Assembly: GCF_023347295.1 (NCBI RefSeq)
Contig: NZ_CP094469.1
Location: 1,798,001 to 1,862,000 of the forward strand
DNA length: 64,000 nt
DNA from: Faecalibacterium sp. I3-3-33
Lineage (GTDB): Bacteria; Bacillota; Clostridia; Oscillospirales; Ruminococcaceae
Reading direction: 5' to 3'
How positions within the stretch are numbered: the first letter of the stretch is position 1; each line of letters starts with the position of its first letter. The notes under the pieces were generated by a model, which made no database searches, had not been told where the DNA came from, and was given only the letters and a program-made list of their open reading frames with translations. The position numbers were made by a program, and so were the translations under genes. Below, in pieces: positions 62,636 through 64,000 of this stretch.

Positions 62636-64000
62636 TTGTCTTGTCTGTTCAACAGCTACGACCCCTACTTTAAGCAGCCCTTTGGTGCCGTGCGCGCCGG
62701 GCAGACCGTGCACCTGTCCCTGTGCATCCCCGAGGAGCTGGGCTATGTGGACCCGCACCTTGTGCTGCAAAAGGAGGGCAAATACGATGTGCCCGTGCAC
62801 TACCGCATGAAATTTGACGGTCAGACACCCCACCAGAACCACTTTTCGGTGGATGTTGTGCTGGGCGACCCGGGCTTATACTTCTATTATTTTGATCTGT
62901 ATACCGACTTCCGCCGCATCGTGCGCGGAGCCGACAACTGCGGCGTAGTCAGCTGGCAGGAGGGCGAAAGCTGGCAGATCACGGTCTACGAGCCGGATTT
63001 CCAGACGCCGGAGTGCATCAAGGGCAAGGTGTTCTACCAGATCTTCCCGGACCGGTTCTGTGAGGGCATTGAGAACAAGCCTATGCCCTTCCCGGACCGG
63101 CTGTATCAGGCCGACAAGCACGCCGAGCCCTTCTGGCAGCCCAACGAGACCGGCGGCCACCTGAACGAGGACTACTTCGGCGGTGATCTGGAGGGCATCC
63201 GCATCAAGCTTCCCTACCTGCGGGAGATGGGCGTGGATTACCTGTACCTGAACCCCATCTTTGAGGCGCACTCCAACCACCGCTACAACACCGCCGACTA
63301 CCTGAACGTGGACCCGCTGCTGGGCACCAACGAAGAGTTTGAGGTGCTCTGCCGCGAGGCCGCCAAGTACGGCATCGGCATCGTGCTGGACGGTGTGTTC
63401 AGCCACACCGGCTCCGACAGCCGGTACTTCAACCGCGAGGGACGCTACGGCGAGGGCGGCGCTTACCGCGACCCCAACTCCCCCTACCGCAGTTGGTACG
63501 ACTTTGACCCCAAGTACAAGGGCGGCTACCGCAGCTGGTGGGGTTTCGAGACCCTGCCGGAGGTCAACGAGGAGACCCCCTCCTTTGTGGAGTTCATCAC
63601 CGGCGAGGGCGGCGTCATCGACACATGGCTGCGCCGGGGCGCTGCCGGTTTCCGGCTGGATGTGGCCGACGAGCTGCCGGACGAGTTCATTGAAAAGATC
63701 CGCACCGCCGTTAAGCGGGTAAGCCCGGAGAAGTTTTTGCTGGGCGAGGTGTGGGAGGACGCCACAACCAAGTTCGGCTTTGACCACCGCCGCACCTACC
63801 TGCTGGGCAAGGGGCTGGACAGCGTGATGAACTACCCCTTCAAGAACTCCGTGCTGGATTTTGTCAAGGGCAAGCCCGCCCAGCAGGCCGCTAACGAGAT
63901 TCTTTCCATCTGCGAGCACTACCCTGCCCCGGCCATCAACACGGCGCTGAATTTCCTGTCCACCCACGACACCGAGCGCGCCCTGACTGTGATCGCGGAC
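62636..64000 (+). CDS. GH13 alpha-glucanase (neopullulanase-like), 3' end beyond window
   Basis: The first 455 residues of a glycoside hydrolase family 13 enzyme; the frame is open to the window edge. An N-terminal beta domain (about 1-125) is followed by the catalytic barrel: region I DGVFSHTG, region II GFRLDVADE with nucleophile D342, region III LLGEVWED with acid E371, region IV STHDTE with D445. It hydrolyses alpha-1,4 (and maybe 1,6) glucans, pullulan or cyclodextrins; probable intracellular partner of GlgP, no signal peptide seen. TTG 62,636 follows AAAGGA. Confidence 0.92.
   Translation, partial: MSCLFNSYDPYFKQPFGAVRAGQTVHLSLCIPEELGYVDPHLVLQKEGKYDVPVHYRMKFDGQTPHQNHFSVDVVLGDPGLYFYYFDLYTDFRRIVRGADNCGVVSWQEGESWQITVYEPDFQTPECIKGKVFYQIFPDRFCEGIENKPMPFPDRLYQADKHAEPFWQPNETGGHLNEDYFGGDLEGIRIKLPYLREMGVDYLYLNPIFEAHSNHRYNTADYLNVDPLLGTNEEFEVLCREAAKYGIGIVLDGVFSHTGSDSRYFNREGRYGEGGAYRDPNSPYRSWYDFDPKYKGGYRSWWGFETLPEVNEETPSFVEFITGEGGVIDTWLRRGAAGFRLDVADELPDEFIEKIRTAVKRVSPEKFLLGEVWEDATTKFGFDHRRTYLLGKGLDSVMNYPFKNSVLDFVKGKPAQQAANEILSICEHYPAPAINTALNFLSTHDTERALTVIAD

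Overview
The window joins an AT-richer mobile or accessory segment (about 1-10,070) to a GC-rich chromosomal backbone (about 10,080-64,000). The backbone suggests a high-GC member of the Clostridia: it has a CIRCE-controlled groESL operon, RNase J, GdpP, LuxS, a pyruvate kinase with the extra PEP-utilizer domain, mreBCD, no outer-membrane genes and no sporulation genes. Faecalibacterium or a close relative is my inference from overall composition and gene order; the sequence alone does not prove it.

Accessory region. Positions 1-612 hold no convincing gene. They contain two diverged copies of a structured element of about 110 bp whose stems and GNRA-type loop are kept while the sequence changes, so it looks like a duplicated non-coding RNA. 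Next comes a plus-strand replication and mobility module: ParB-like protein, replication initiator, DnaC-like loader (probable AUA start), a small protein, a RhuM-family protein with its own promoter and leader hairpin, and a large serine recombinase. A type IV restriction module follows, McrB with an internal EVE domain plus McrC, bracketed by two near-identical terminators.

Backbone 10.1-31 kb, mostly minus strand: RNase R, SecG, a class B penicillin-binding protein, groEL/groES with CIRCE, an acyltransferase (plus), a diacylglycerol kinase-like lipid kinase, a Clp ATPase lacking its middle domain, a YdjI/YdjG/YdjH-like membrane operon, the TrkA-TrkH potassium system, and a deoB-pdp nucleoside salvage operon. 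On the plus strand, 31.4-33.6 kb carries pyk-luxS.

Backbone 33.7-49 kb, minus strand: a LacI-type regulator with a HAD phosphatase, then a long housekeeping run read as rnj-gdpP-glf-rplI-dnaB-tilS-hpt-ftsH and two zinc-ribbon/membrane proteins of unknown role. At 49.3-50.3 kb (plus) rnhA overlaps a degenerate MnmA-like gene.

Backbone 50.4-64 kb: methylglyoxal synthase, the cell-shape cluster mreB-mreC-mreD-mrdA, a CPCC zinc domain fused in frame to Maf and coupled to dut, a U32 peptidase and ZapA (all minus), then glycogen phosphorylase and a GH13 alpha-glucanase (plus) that runs off the window. Promoters close to the sigma-A consensus with 17-nt spacers and GC-rich hairpin terminators are easy to see and delimit many transcription units.
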